Made by a program: the position numbers and the translations under genes
Notes under the pieces: model-generated
Seen by the model: the letters and a program-made list of their open reading frames with translations, nothing else
What the model was told of the DNA's origin: nothing
The model's database searches: none
Assembly: GCF_019703515.2 (NCBI RefSeq)
Contig: NC_059368.1
Location: 36,719,831-36,783,830, forward strand
Source: Myxocyprinus asiaticus
Lineage: Eukaryota; Chordata; Actinopteri; Cypriniformes; Catostomidae
Direction: 5' to 3'
DNA: 64,000 nucleotides
Shown here: piece after piece, positions 50,221 to 60,543 of the stretch
Layout of the letters: every line of letters starts with the position of its first letter
Numbering within the stretch: position 1 is the first letter of the stretch

Positions 50221-51062
50221 TGTCCTGCATGGTTAAATGTTGAAAGGGCTTGTGATACACCATCTGCCACTGGTCAGACAAAAAGATAATCCCACCCTAA
50301 ACTCCCGCCAATGTTTGAGTGAATGTTGTTATGTTGGACTGGTCGAGAAGCTCAAAAAAAAAAAAAAAAAAAAAAAAAGCAAACTGAGCATTATTTTGAT
50401 AGCACCACAGAGCCACAGTGTGACACAATTTCAGGGCTGAGATAGAAGAACGCATTTTTTTTAAATTCTAAAATAAATAAATAAATGTTCACTTTTAATG
50501 AAGTAGTAAGTAATCAAGACTGCCAATCAACAGACCTTTCATTTAATACTCACGTGTTATGATTAGATGCATTTAAGCTTGTCTCACTACTATTCAGCGA
50601 ACCACAACTGTATCTTTCCAACAACAGGAATGTGAGCCCTCAGCTCCTCCTCCAGACTGACTAACACTCCATCGGCCAAATGGAAAATTAGGTGGTCCAG
50701 TTTTATGGGGTGTCTAGACACTCCAGTCTAGTGCAGCCGGTATCTATTACCTCTGTCTCCTTAACAGTCTTAAAACACATATAGTCCAAACAAACTCAGC
50801 CTTCACTCCAAATGTAATCTTTCCATTCTGTTGCACAATAATGCAGCAACTTCAGTGGAATCATGGACACATCATTTCCTTCCAGTTTGCGCTGTGCTTA
50901 TTGGAATCCAGATTCCCCTTTGCGAAAGGTGAAACTAAATAGGACAAGTCACAGCAGTGGCCCTTGACCTCTCAACCTCTGCATTCCTGCTGGGAAACAC
51001 ATGGTCAAACAGCTAATGCTTGCATGAGCTGTGTGAGGGATCTGAACACACACACACACACA

Positions 51063-51095
<33 letters not shown>

Positions 51096-51660
51096 AGATG
51101 TGGGTAACTGGCTCCTTTCTATCTAGTTTGTATATTAGAAATTGATAAGGTAGCTATATGAAGATTTGTCAAGTTCTCTATATGTCAAATATAGAAAAAG
51201 TAAACTAACAGAGGCAGGAGTCTAATTCAGCTCCAATCTTTGATTAAAATAATTCCTCTTCTATATTAAATATATTAAAACCAACATTGTATAACAATAT
51301 TGTGAACAGCCTTTATGAATTCCAGTCTTCATGTTATTATAATGTGCCATTAAGAATGAATAAGCAGAAAATTCAAAGTTCCAGTCAAAAGTTCTTCAAA
51401 AGTCTTGTTGTGAGCACACAAGCATATAGTCATAACTGAAAGAGGGGAAATGTATTAAAACATAATATTCAACTAAGTTTAAATAAAACAACGTATTGCA
51501 TGTTTATACCTTATAATACATGATAATCTAGCTAAATAAATAAATACAACTAACCTTTTCCTCATCCTCTGCACACTTGGTGAGGGGAGGATTTTCCCAA
51601 TACACACCAACACTCTCAGTGCTATTAAATCGTAAATGAAGTTATAAACATTTCAGTTAC
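50221..51660. other. dse upstream region, mostly unique; (CA)n(CT)n at 51043
   Basis: Poly-A of about 25 at 50348. Unique-looking sequence 50550-51030 without an exon I can name. (CA)n(CT)n microsatellite at 51043-51094. Region 51160-51560 is AT-rich. Confidence 0.45.
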
Positions 51661-51870
51661 CTCTTCGTCCACTTGCCTTATCTTCACCTTCACAAAATAC
51701 CCCGAAGTTGTCGGTCGCATGCCTGATGGAGGGCATCCGTGGGCTTTAAAGTGTTTTCGTCAATAAATGTTTTGAACCGAAATCAGCTGCGCAAGAAGCA
51801 CGTCGATAGACCGACAGCGTCACATCTGCTGAAAGAGGTGCGGTGTGAAGGGAGGGAGGGGGATATATAC
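51661..51870 (-). promoter_or_regulatory. Candidate dse promoter with non-coding first exon
   Basis: On the minus strand a TATATAT box (51863-51869) is followed by CpG-containing unique sequence and then a good donor, GAAGAG|GTAACTG, at 51661/51660. That would be a first exon of about 175 nt starting near 51840, spliced to the acceptor at 46325. It lies on the expected side of dse and upstream of the repeat nest. There is no transcript evidence, and the TATA box could be coincidental. Confidence 0.42.
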
Positions 51871-52159
51871 GTTTTTTTCGTGGTTCTTTATTGTCTCTCT
51901 CTTTCCAGAAACACTTTCAATAAAGCTAGTTCATAATGTGTTCTAAATACATAATAATGCTTGTATGCTTTTAAAAGAAAGAAAGAAAAAAGCTGTATTA
52001 TCAGTTGTATGTTGTATTTGTAACCACAGTTATATTACATAACATAATGCTTAAATATCCATGCTTCCACCTTTTAAAGAGTAGGCTACAATGCATTGTA
52101 ACACATGATATTACACATCAAATTTGGTTTCCATGCTATAATGCATTATACCCTTTAAA

Positions 52160-52316
52160 GTTGCTAGGGGCTGTAGTCTTTAGCCTCCTTGTTAGCATGC
52201 AGGCCTCCCATGCCGCTGATGCCGGTTCGAATCCCGCTCGGAGCTGGTCAAGTAGGACCGGTTACAGCGCTACTGTAACCGGTCCTGCTCGACCCGCTTC
52301 AAACCGGGGTTAACCA
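52160..52316 (+). repeat. tRNA-like SINE module with inner 14-bp palindrome
   Basis: GGGGCTGTAGTCTTTAGCC is followed by CCGGTTCGAATCCCGCTC (B box). Then AGGACCGGTTACAG (52255-52268) and CTGTAACCGGTCCT form a perfect 14-bp stem around a CGCTA-like loop. The first segment recurs twice in the foldback next to it. Confidence 0.55.
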
Positions 52317-52640
52317 GAAGCTTGAGCTCATGTAACGGGAGCCGGCTGATAAGTGATAGCTGTGCGGCATGTATAAACCTCACTCCCCTGGCATCAAGAG
52401 GCGCACTAGCAACTGACACTAGGGGCTGTAGCCTTTAGCCTCCTCCTTAGCACACCCGCCTCCCATGCTGGCCTACTCAATGGGATCTGAACCGGTGTCA
52501 GCCAGCATGGAGGCGGGTGCGCTAACAAGGCTAAAGGCTACAGTCTCTAGCGTGCCTCTTGATGCCAGGGGAGTGAGATTTACACATGCCACACAGCTAT
52601 CACTTACCAGCTGGCCCGTTACACCAGCACCTCAAGCTTG
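52317..52640. repeat. Foldback palindrome with two opposed tRNA-like modules
   Basis: Left arm about 52318-52475 and right arm about 52502-52640 are inverted copies (AAGCTTGAG...GTGATAGCTGTGCGGCAT against the complement of CACAGCTATCAC...CTCAAGCTT), around a loop of about 26 nt. Each arm carries the GGCTGTAGCCTTTAGCCT module. Confidence 0.75.
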
Positions 52641-53150
52641 AAGTACCACTTTTGTGTTTACAGCAGAGGGCAGTAAGCGCGACTCCAGCTGTCAAGCAAC
52701 AACCACTCTCTGACTGACAGCAGACAGCACAAAAGGATGCGTTCTTGTGTTCCAGTGCGCAGCTCCGAATGCAGGGTTCTCAGGATGTGTTTTTGTAAGT
52801 TTCATACATTTGAAAAACACTGTTTATGAAGTGACGGCAGAAAGTGAGACTTACTTACTGTATGTTCAGTGATATGGAAATAAACAATATATTGCCTTCT
52901 AAAGCCTCTTTTTGTATTGTCTAATCAAGGCTTTACTCATCTTCCACAATAACCTATATTAATTATCTGAATTATTTTCATTATATATCTAATTATTGAA
53001 AATTCATTGTTTATAATTATTTAATAATTAAATATTGAACTAATTTTATGCAATGTTCAATATTCAACATGCGATTAATTGGTTAATTTGATAAATCGTC
53101 ATCTCTTATTTAAGTCGATTAAAAATTGTAAACAATTGGCCACCCTAATT
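52641..53150. mobile_element. hAT-like repeat, relative of 33191-33697
   Basis: Shares ATGGAAATAAACAATATATT and GATGTGTTTTT segments with the earlier copy and ends ACAATTGGCCACCCTA. The left tip is missing. Confidence 0.5.
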
Positions 53151-55058
53151 AATATATTTAAACATATATTAAAATGACTATTAAAATTAAGCATTCACAT
53201 CACTATGCATTTATACACTTCTAAATTTTTAATTTGCTTGTGTGCATGTAACCTGTGTGCATCTATTGTCATTATAGCAATCTCCTCCCTATAGAATACT
53301 ACATTTAACATGCTCTTCAACTTCTTACAATACTACACTAGAACTAATACTAAGTTTAAGAGTTCAAAATAAATTCAATATAATAGCAAATACTGTATAA
53401 CAACATAATTTGCATACATTCAACAGTAATCGGGTGTGGAGAAAACACATAAAACCCTGTTAAATTGTTCTTTTTTATTTCTGCCATTTGAACACTTTCC
53501 CTGCACTCAATAAACAAACACTAGAGCTGTTCACCACATACAGCAGAAGAGACATTTTTTAATCAACAGAGAAAAGTAGATCACTGCTCTGATGAGGATT
53601 TCCACACTTCTTTACCTGGTGAAGCTGCCCAGTTATGGAACACCATGTCACTTAAAACTCAGCTTTGTTAAACAATGAAATCAAACACTTCTGACATGCA
53701 GTGTCTTTTAACACTGTACCATTTTTTTTTAAAAATTTGTATGTAAAAACCATTAAAGCTTAACACTATGGAAACCCCATCAACATATATAAAACATTAA
53801 ATCCACTTACATTGCTTTAAACAAATCATTATCAATGTTCAGCACCAGCACACACGAAACAAATAATGGTTTTAGGTGAGACATGTGCTCCGACACATGA
53901 AACCACTAAATGGCTGGGTAAAGCATGGCACCATTCAACACTGCCACTGTGCATGACAGAAAAATCACTGTTTACACTGACTATTACACAATTTTTACAC
54001 TGTTACTACAACATTACATATAAAGAGAAAGTCTTATGTATTCACCCTTCCTCATTAAATAACCACAAAGACCTGAAAATAAAAAAAAATAAAAAAAATG
54101 ATGTACACACCATCTCTCCCATTAAATTATTACAGTAAAGAGAACGACATAAAATCACAACCAAATCCAGGGAAGTAAACTATCTACAATGTACAAAATA
54201 TGCCGTCCCAAATCTGAACCAGTTTCAGCACCTTCAGTTTGCTTGCAACACTTAATTACTGTAACAATCACAAGAAGAGCATCCAGTAGAACTCATGGCT
54301 GTCTCTTGATTTCATGAATATTCAACATAATTTGTGCCTGGCTTTATCGCAGTAAGCACATTGTATTTCAAGAAGGTCATGTAACATTTCTTCCATAAAA
54401 AAAAACTAAAAAACAGCTCATGGGAAAACTGTTCTTTGTACTTCATTATAGGTACAATGTATAGTTAACCCAAAAAGGAAAATTTTGTCATCATATACTC
54501 ACCCTCATGTCATTCCAAACCCATATGGACTACAATACTTTTATGGTGCAGTTTTGTCATTTTGGATCTTGACAGACCCAGTCCTTTGACTTTCATTATA
54601 TGGTTAAAGGCAGCAAGGATATTCTTCAGAAAATTCTATGTTTTCCAAGGAAGAAGGAAATCCTAATCATGGGAACAACACGAGGATGAGCAAATGATGG
54701 CAGGATTTTCATTTTTTGGTGAACTATTCCTTCAGTAGTTCAATAGTAGTGAGAACACTGTGCTGATCACAAATAAGTTGTTGTGAAAGAACGAAGTACA
54801 GTAAGACACAATAGACGGAAACTTTCTTGTACATCCTATTATCAATGTATGGATATTTACATATAGACAAACACATCTTCATTCTGTGTTTACTGGTTTA
54901 GGTAGGGGTAAGAAGATAATACACAGACACTGTCCTGGGTTTTACATTCACACAGCTTTAATAACTGGTTGGAAGAATGGATGGTCTAGCTCTAAAGTAA
55001 AGCTGAAAAACTCAAAGGCGGAACAATCTCCTGGTTTGTGCTTGAGAGGCGCAAGGAT
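53151..55058. other. nt5dc1 3' flank and probable 3' UTR
   Basis: No frame or RNA gene recognised. A TCACCCTCATG-family MITE lies at 54459-54737 (TATAGTTAACCCAAAAAGGA to GGTGAACTATTCC). The extent of the 3' UTR cannot be fixed from sequence. Confidence 0.4.
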
Positions 55059-55171
55059 TCAGGACTGGTTCTGTTCCCATTTGAGCAGTGAGTCTGGAGG
55101 TCTTGGGTAATAACCTGTTGTGCTGGGCTTATCTAGAGAGAATCTCTGGAACTTAAAGTCTAGAGGAAGAT
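55059..55171 (-). CDS. nt5dc1: nt5dc1 last coding exon (stop TGA)
   Basis: The acceptor is TCTTTCAG before 55171. Two bases complete Asp, then 36 codons (LPLDFKFQRF through LLKWEQNQS) and TGA at 55061-55059. Confidence 0.87.
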
Positions 55172-55620
55172 CTGAAAGATAGATGCAGGAAAGTGAAATC
55201 AAGCCAGTTCAAGTTGTTTTATTTATCAGTTTCCCAGCTTACACTGGGTTTGCAGGGCACTGAAATGCTTAAAGGAATAGTAGCTTTAAGGAACAGAAAT
55301 TATTAACACATGTTTTCAACTTTTCACCAATTTTTTTTTCTTTTTTTTTGCTGATAATATAATTTGTGTTTTTTTTTATTAAATTAGAAATTAAAACAAA
55401 ATAGATGCATGTTTATTTGCCATCTCAGACCTTTGGAGCCAACTTTATATATAATACACATACCTGCTATAGCCTCAATGCTGGGTACAGCCATGGTACT
55501 GTATGTGTGGATACTGTGGCAACACCAGGTGAGCCTCTGTGTCTCCTCTCCTTCATTTTTTTGCACATCAATAAAATATGAGCCCCACTGATTTGACACA
55601 GCTGAAGGAGACTTCATTCC
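55059..55620 (-). CDS. nt5dc1: 5'-nucleotidase domain-containing protein 1, C-terminal two exons (partial)
   Basis: Seen: a 157-nt exon (55464-55620) and a 113-nt last exon (55059-55171) joining in phase through G|AT. They encode NQWGSYFID, then STMAVPSIEAIA, LPLDFKFQRF, TTGYYPRPP, and a stop. These match the human NT5DC1 C terminus as I recall it (KKWGSFFID, STIAIPSIEAIA, LPLDYKFTRF, TAGYYPNPP). Known: NT5DC1 is a HAD-fold nucleotidase-like protein whose substrate is not firmly established; the catalytic N-terminal domain is not in these exons. Context: it is followed by dse in the same orientation, as in human. Upstream exons were not found in 55.6-64 kb and probably lie beyond the window. 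The exact acceptor of the first exon is uncertain by about 6 nt. Confidence 0.88.
55464..55620 (-). CDS. nt5dc1: nt5dc1 penultimate exon
   Basis: The donor is GCAG|GTATGT after 55464. The acceptor is GGATCAG before 55620, with an alternative AG six bases further out. 52 codons plus one base include QWGSYFIDVQ and HTYSTMAVPSIEAIA. Confidence 0.85.
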
Positions 55621-55641
55621 CTGATCCTTTCAGAAAGATCA

Positions 55642-55697
55642 TGAAAACAGGCAGACAAAGAGAAAGAGAGACACAGAGAGAAAGAGAGAGAGAGAGC
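55642..55697. repeat. (GA)n-rich tract
   Basis: CAGACAAAGAGAAAGAGAGACAC followed by GAGAGA, just upstream of the nt5dc1 penultimate exon. Confidence 0.8.
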
Positions 55698-55943
55698 TCA
55701 ATAATTCTTAAAAAACCCACATTTGAAGTTTGAGACATAATTCTTATAATTTGTGGGATATTTATGGTACTGTCCTTTCCACAAATAGGTTACAAAAAGG
55801 GCCTGAAACTCAAAAATTTTTTTTAAAAATTTTCTTTCAAAAAATGGTCAGTGAAAGAGGATGTTTAAAAGAAAGAAATCGTCAACCACTGGAAGTCTTA
55901 TTACGGAGCCTAGAGGACAGGGAGGGAATTAATTTTATGAAAT

Positions 55944-56105
55944 AGTTTTGCATTCCCTTGCATTAGTTTGTATTCCTTTACAATAAGTTTTATGTTCCCT
56001 CACAATAGGCTTTGCGTTTCCTCACAATTAAGTTTTGCGTTTCCTCACAATACGTTTTACTGTATGTTGTCTTGCAATTATTTTGGGTTCCATTGCAATA
56101 TCTTT
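55944..56105. repeat. Degenerate minisatellite, unit about 27 bp
   Basis: About six imperfect units of the form TTTTGCGTTTCCTCACAATA follow one another. It ends where the DIRS-like relic begins. Confidence 0.7.
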
Positions 56106-57660
56106 ATCCATCCCTAATGAAAATAACATCTCGGGATTGTAACCTTGGTTCCCTGATAGGATGGAACGAGATGCTGAAGCCTGTATAGAATCACGCCAAT
56201 CTATTGGCCGATGGCACGAGACGCGGCTCCACCCCTCATGCATGCATTGTATACAGGATTGTTATACTGAAGGGAGGAGCCATCTTGGTCCCTAAACAGT
56301 GAAAAATCTGTATTGTGGCGAAGCAATACAGCGTAATAAAACAATAAAACATTGGAAATCAGTCCTTCTTTGCAATTAGAATTTGGGAAGAGAAAGACGA
56401 AACATTGGTGTTAGGAGACGCCCCTGCCACCAGACAATGTCCTCCCATGTCCAGGAGGAAGCCATGCTAATGGTAGAATAAGCCTTAAAACCAACTGGAC
56501 ACTGTTTTACTTGCAAGTCAAAAGCAAGTGCAATGACATCAACAACCCAGTGGGAAAGTCTGTACTTGGAGATGCCCAAACTTTTTCACAGCTTTCGAAG
56601 CAGACAAAGAGCTACTCACTCCCTTAGTCTCGTCTGACTCAAATGGAGGAGGAGAGATAGTCTGCAGGGTGACCTGAAGGGAGAGGCCAAAACTTTGGGC
56701 ACATAGCTTTCTCTAGGCTTTAGGACAAACTTAGACAAGCCCAGTCCAAACTCACTGGGTCTTTGACCAACAGAGCCTGAAGGTCCCCTATACGTTCACT
56801 GATGCCTATGTGCGCAGCAGCAAAGTCTTCAGCGAAAGTATGTGTAGGCTTACCACACACAATGGCTCAAATGGGGGACCTGTAAGGGCTTGCAACACCA
56901 GCGCTAAGTCCCACACTGGGACAGTAGCAGGGCGAGAGGGCCTTAGCAATGTAGCTCCCTGAAAAAATAATTACTGACCAGGGGGTGTCTGCCTAACGAC
57001 AACCCACCTAAAGGGTCGTGTCCAGATGCTATGGCAGTGAAGTAGACTTTGAGCATGGATGAAGTGAGTTTTAGATCCAAATACCCTTGTAGGAACCGTA
57101 GCACTGGCGACTCAGTCGCTGTCTTCCTGGGGAGAGCTGACACATACAAGACATTCTCCTTTGTGTTGTGGAGGACTGTGAGCGAACTGACTACCCTGGC
57201 TCTGCAAGATGTGCTCATAGGCAGCCATCTGCTTCTTGGCTGTTTAGAACTTTTCAGTGACGAAACTCATGCCGTCACTGAAAAGTCCCTGCTGTAACCG
57301 GAGAGTTGAGCATAAAGGCCTTGTCCTTGTCATGCATTTCTGACAAATTGAGTCAGAGATGACGCTCAATGGACATCAGGGTACCAGTAGATCTGCAGAT
57401 GGCCTGGGCAGTGGTTTTAGTGGCCCAGAGTGCCAAATCTGTGGTGCGACGTATCTCTTTTAAAGTACAAGGTGTCTAGACCATGTCCTTAAGGAAGATG
57501 GATTGGATGGCAGCGAAGGCTTGTCCCGGGCTATCCAGCAGAGGAGGGGCAGAAGTGGGCCATCACGGTCTCTTTGACTGGGAGAATCTCTGAGTAGCCT
57601 CTCTGAGTGGTGCAGTCAATTGCCTTGAAGGCAGCTGCACCGGGGACTTGCACTGTCGCT
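56106..57660 (-). mobile_element. DIRS-like retroelement relic (gag-type region)
   Basis: On the minus strand 57440-57290 reads RTTDLALWATKTTAQAI, then LMSIERHL, a stop, LNLSEMHDKDKAFMLNSPV, then another stop. This resembles the gag-like protein of fish DIRS-type retrotransposons as I remember it (LALRATK, LERHLWLNL, SPV). The far end has GTAACCTTGGTTCCCTGATA, in keeping with the terminal sequence of such repeats. No polymerase or tyrosine recombinase was seen. Confidence 0.5.
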
Positions 57661-58572
57661 GTGTAGAGAATGTTTTATTTACACGTGGCAAAAATATTAT
57701 ATATATATATATAATGTTTTAATTAATATACTGCACAATATAAAAATGTTTTTCGGTTTAAGTCTAAATGTGAGGAACTCCCGTCACTTGTGCCTGGCTG
57801 GTTACTGCTTGTTACTATGGTTACGAACGGAGGCCACGTGGAGCTTGATGTGAACTTTCAATTCACATGAACTCCAAAATATAACAGAGGAATTCGATAT
57901 ACCAGTCTCATATCCACCAAAAAAAGTGACTTTAATCATCTGTTTGGGCTTCTGAAAATGACAGATGTAAAGAAGTGAGAGGACGGAAGTCATTTGAAGA
58001 TACACATTCTACACATGGGACAGGATGTTCCACAAGTCGTCCAACAACAAACTAGTGAGTTTAATATTTTTGCTGTGGTCCTTTAAAGTGATGAATTGAG
58101 AGATGCAACTTTTTGTAATGTTCAAGTTTACTGACAGCGCGCTGTGCATTTGCATGTAGTTACTATTAGCATGTAAACTTCGAGAAGTTGCATCTTAAAT
58201 TATCCTCATAATTTAAAGTGTGTACAAAAGTGTGTTACAGCTTGTGTACAAATTTACTGCACTGAACAGTAAATTTATGTTCCATTTTTATTATGCATAG
58301 TCCACAGGTTTATGTGTGAGGTGTTGTGGACAGATTAAAGAACAGTATTTTTATGGAATCTGTTGCTGATTCTTTATAGTGGGTGTCTGACAGACAACAG
58401 ATTGTTTTAATAAACTGTTGCAGAAGAAAAAAACTGTTGGATGCCGTGAACTGTGTTGCGCACCCACAATAATATTACAGTTATGCAGTTCTGAAGCGAC
58501 TCCAAGCACTCCAGTTACATTGAAGCAAATTATTCTGTGCCTGGGTTGCAGATAAGCGTCTCTCTTTTTATA
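57661..58572. other. nt5dc1 upstream or intronic DNA, nothing recognised
   Basis: (AT)n at 57697-57712. The rest has no exon or element terminus I can support. Confidence 0.4.
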
Positions 58573-60161
58573 CAGTTGAAGTCAGAAGTTTACATACACC
58601 GTAGCCAAATACATTTAAACTCAGTTTTTCACAATCCCTGACATTTAATCGTAGAAAACATTCCCTGTCTTAGGTCAGTTAGGATCACTACTTTATTTTA
58701 AGAATGTGAAATGTCAGAATAATAGTGGAGAGAATGATTTATTTCAGCTTTTATTTCATCACATTCCCAGTGGATCAGAAGTCTACATACACTTTGATAG
58801 TATTTGGTAGCATTGTCTTTAAATTGTTTAACTTGGGTCAAAGGTTTTTGGGTTGCCTTCCACAAGCTTCTCACAATAAGTTGCTGGAATTTTGGCCCAT
58901 TCCTCCAGACAGAACTGGTGTAACTGAGTCAGGTTTGTAGGCCTCCTTGCACGCACATTCATTCAGTTCTGCCCATAAATTTTCTATCGGATTGAGGTCA
59001 GGGCTTTGTGATGGCCACTCCAATACCTTGATTTTGTTGTCCTTATTTTGCCACAACTTTGGAGGTATGCTTGGGGTCATTGTCCATTTGGAAGACCCAT
59101 TTGCGACCAAGCTTTAACTTCCTGGCTGATGTCTTGAGATGTTGCTTCAATATATCCACATACTTTTCCTTCCTCATGATGCCGTCTATTTTGTGAAATG
59201 CACCAGTCCCTCCTGCAGCAAAGCACTCCCACAACATGATGCTGCCACCCTCATGCTTCACGGTTGGGATAGTATTCTTCGGCTCGCAAGCCTCACCCTT
59301 TTTTCTCCAAACATAACGATGGTAATTATGGCCAAACAGTTACATTTTTGTTTCATCAGACTAGAGGACATATCTCCAAAGAGTAAGATCTTCATCACCA
59401 TGTGCACTTGCAAACTGTAGTCTGGCATTTTTATGGCGGTTTTGGAGCAGTGGTTTCTTCCTGGCTGAGCAGCCTTTCAGGTTATGTCTATATAGGACTT
59501 GTTTAACTGTTGATATAGATACTTGTCTACCTGTTTCCTCCAGCATCTTCACAAGGTCATTTGCTGTTGTTCTGGGATTGATTTGCACTTTTCGCACCAA
59601 AATACATTAATCTCTAGGAGACAGAATGCGTCTCCTCCCTGAGCGGTATGATGGCTGTGTGGTCCCATGGTGTTTATACTTGCGTATTATTGTTTGTACA
59701 GATGAATGTTGTACCTTCAGGCATTTGGATGTTGCTCGAAAGGATGAACCAAATTTTTCGCTGATTTATTTTTATTTTCCCATGATGTCAGGCAAAGAGG
59801 CACTGAGTTGAAGGTAGGCCTTAAAATACATCCACAGGTACACCTCCAATTCAGTACACCTCCTATCAGAAGCTAATTGGCTAACTGTCTAAAGGCTTGA
59901 CATCATTTTCTGGAATTTTTCAAGCTGCTTAAAGGCACAGTTAACTTAGTGTATGTAAACTTCTGACCCACTAGAATTGTGATATAGTCAATTAAAAGTG
60001 AAACAATCTGTCTGTAAAAACTGCACTTGTGTCATGCCCAAATTAGATGTCCTAAACGACTTGCCAAAACTATAGTTTGCTAATTTGAAATCTGTGGAGT
60101 GGTTAAAAAATTAGTTTTAATGACTTCAACCTAAGTGTATGTAAACATCTGACTTCAACTG
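58573..60161 (-). mobile_element. Sleeping Beauty-like Tc1 with mismatched ends
   Basis: 1589 bp, TA at 58571-58572 and 60162-60163. The first 27 bp from each end agree but for one base (CAGTTGAAGTCAGAAGTTTA against CAGTTGAAGTCAGATGTTTA). Inside that the left end follows the 2399-2689 subfamily and the right end the 10439 subfamily. A dead transposase lies on the minus strand. Confidence 0.85.
58871..59790 (-). pseudogene. Degenerate Sleeping Beauty-like transposase
   Basis: Minus strand from about 59782 (MGK then an immediate stop). Recognisable blocks are VRKVQINPRTTANDLVKML, GGSIMLWECFAAGGTGAF, WVFQMDNDPKHTSK and [18 protein letters not shown], in different frames. All three acidic residues remain, but TGG of the usual LWSDET reads TAG and the tail after WAEL is out of frame. 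Confidence 0.88.
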
Positions 60162-60165
60162 TAAG

Positions 60166-60543
60166 TGTCAGGATCCTTCCAACTCTGTCTGGTCTTTTCT
60201 TACACATTAGTGGCGGGATCCTGACACCCCTGTTCTATGTTGATTTTTGACTTTCTGTCTGTCTAGTTGGTAACTTTGTTTTCTGTATTTTCAGTTGTAG
60301 TACCTGAGCTTTCTATTCTGTTTACTTTGTAAACAAAGCTTTACTAAGTCTATTAGCTCTTTGGTTCTAACATTCTTTTGGGTTATTTTGTTTTCATGCC
60401 CTGATGGTTTTTGTCTGGGCCTTATGTGTTATGTTTTTTGCTTAAATGTTTTGCACTAAGTTTTGTGTTTTGTCATTTCTTTTCAATAAATATTTTGGAA
60501 CATTCCACTGTCTGCATTTGGGTTCTCAGTTCAAAACCTGACA
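60166..60543 (+). mobile_element. Probable solo LTR next to the Tc1
   Basis: 378 bp bounded by TGTCAGG and CCTGACA, with AATAAA at about 60486 and a T-rich body. No internal genes. The flanks (GTAAG / GTTAA) do not form a clean target duplication, so the solo-LTR reading is tentative. Confidence 0.45.

Noticed and set aside
52200..52240. A genuine tRNA gene around the GGTTCGAATCCC box
   Set aside because: Only the B box/T arm is convincing. A proper A box, anticodon arm and acceptor stem could not be assembled, and the segment recurs as part of a repeat, so a SINE-like module is more likely.
55384..55617. The whole 77-codon minus-strand frame as a stand-alone small gene
   Set aside because: Only the part up to SIEAIA is coding. 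GCAG|GTATGT is a splice donor, and the next exon continues the NT5DC1 C terminus.
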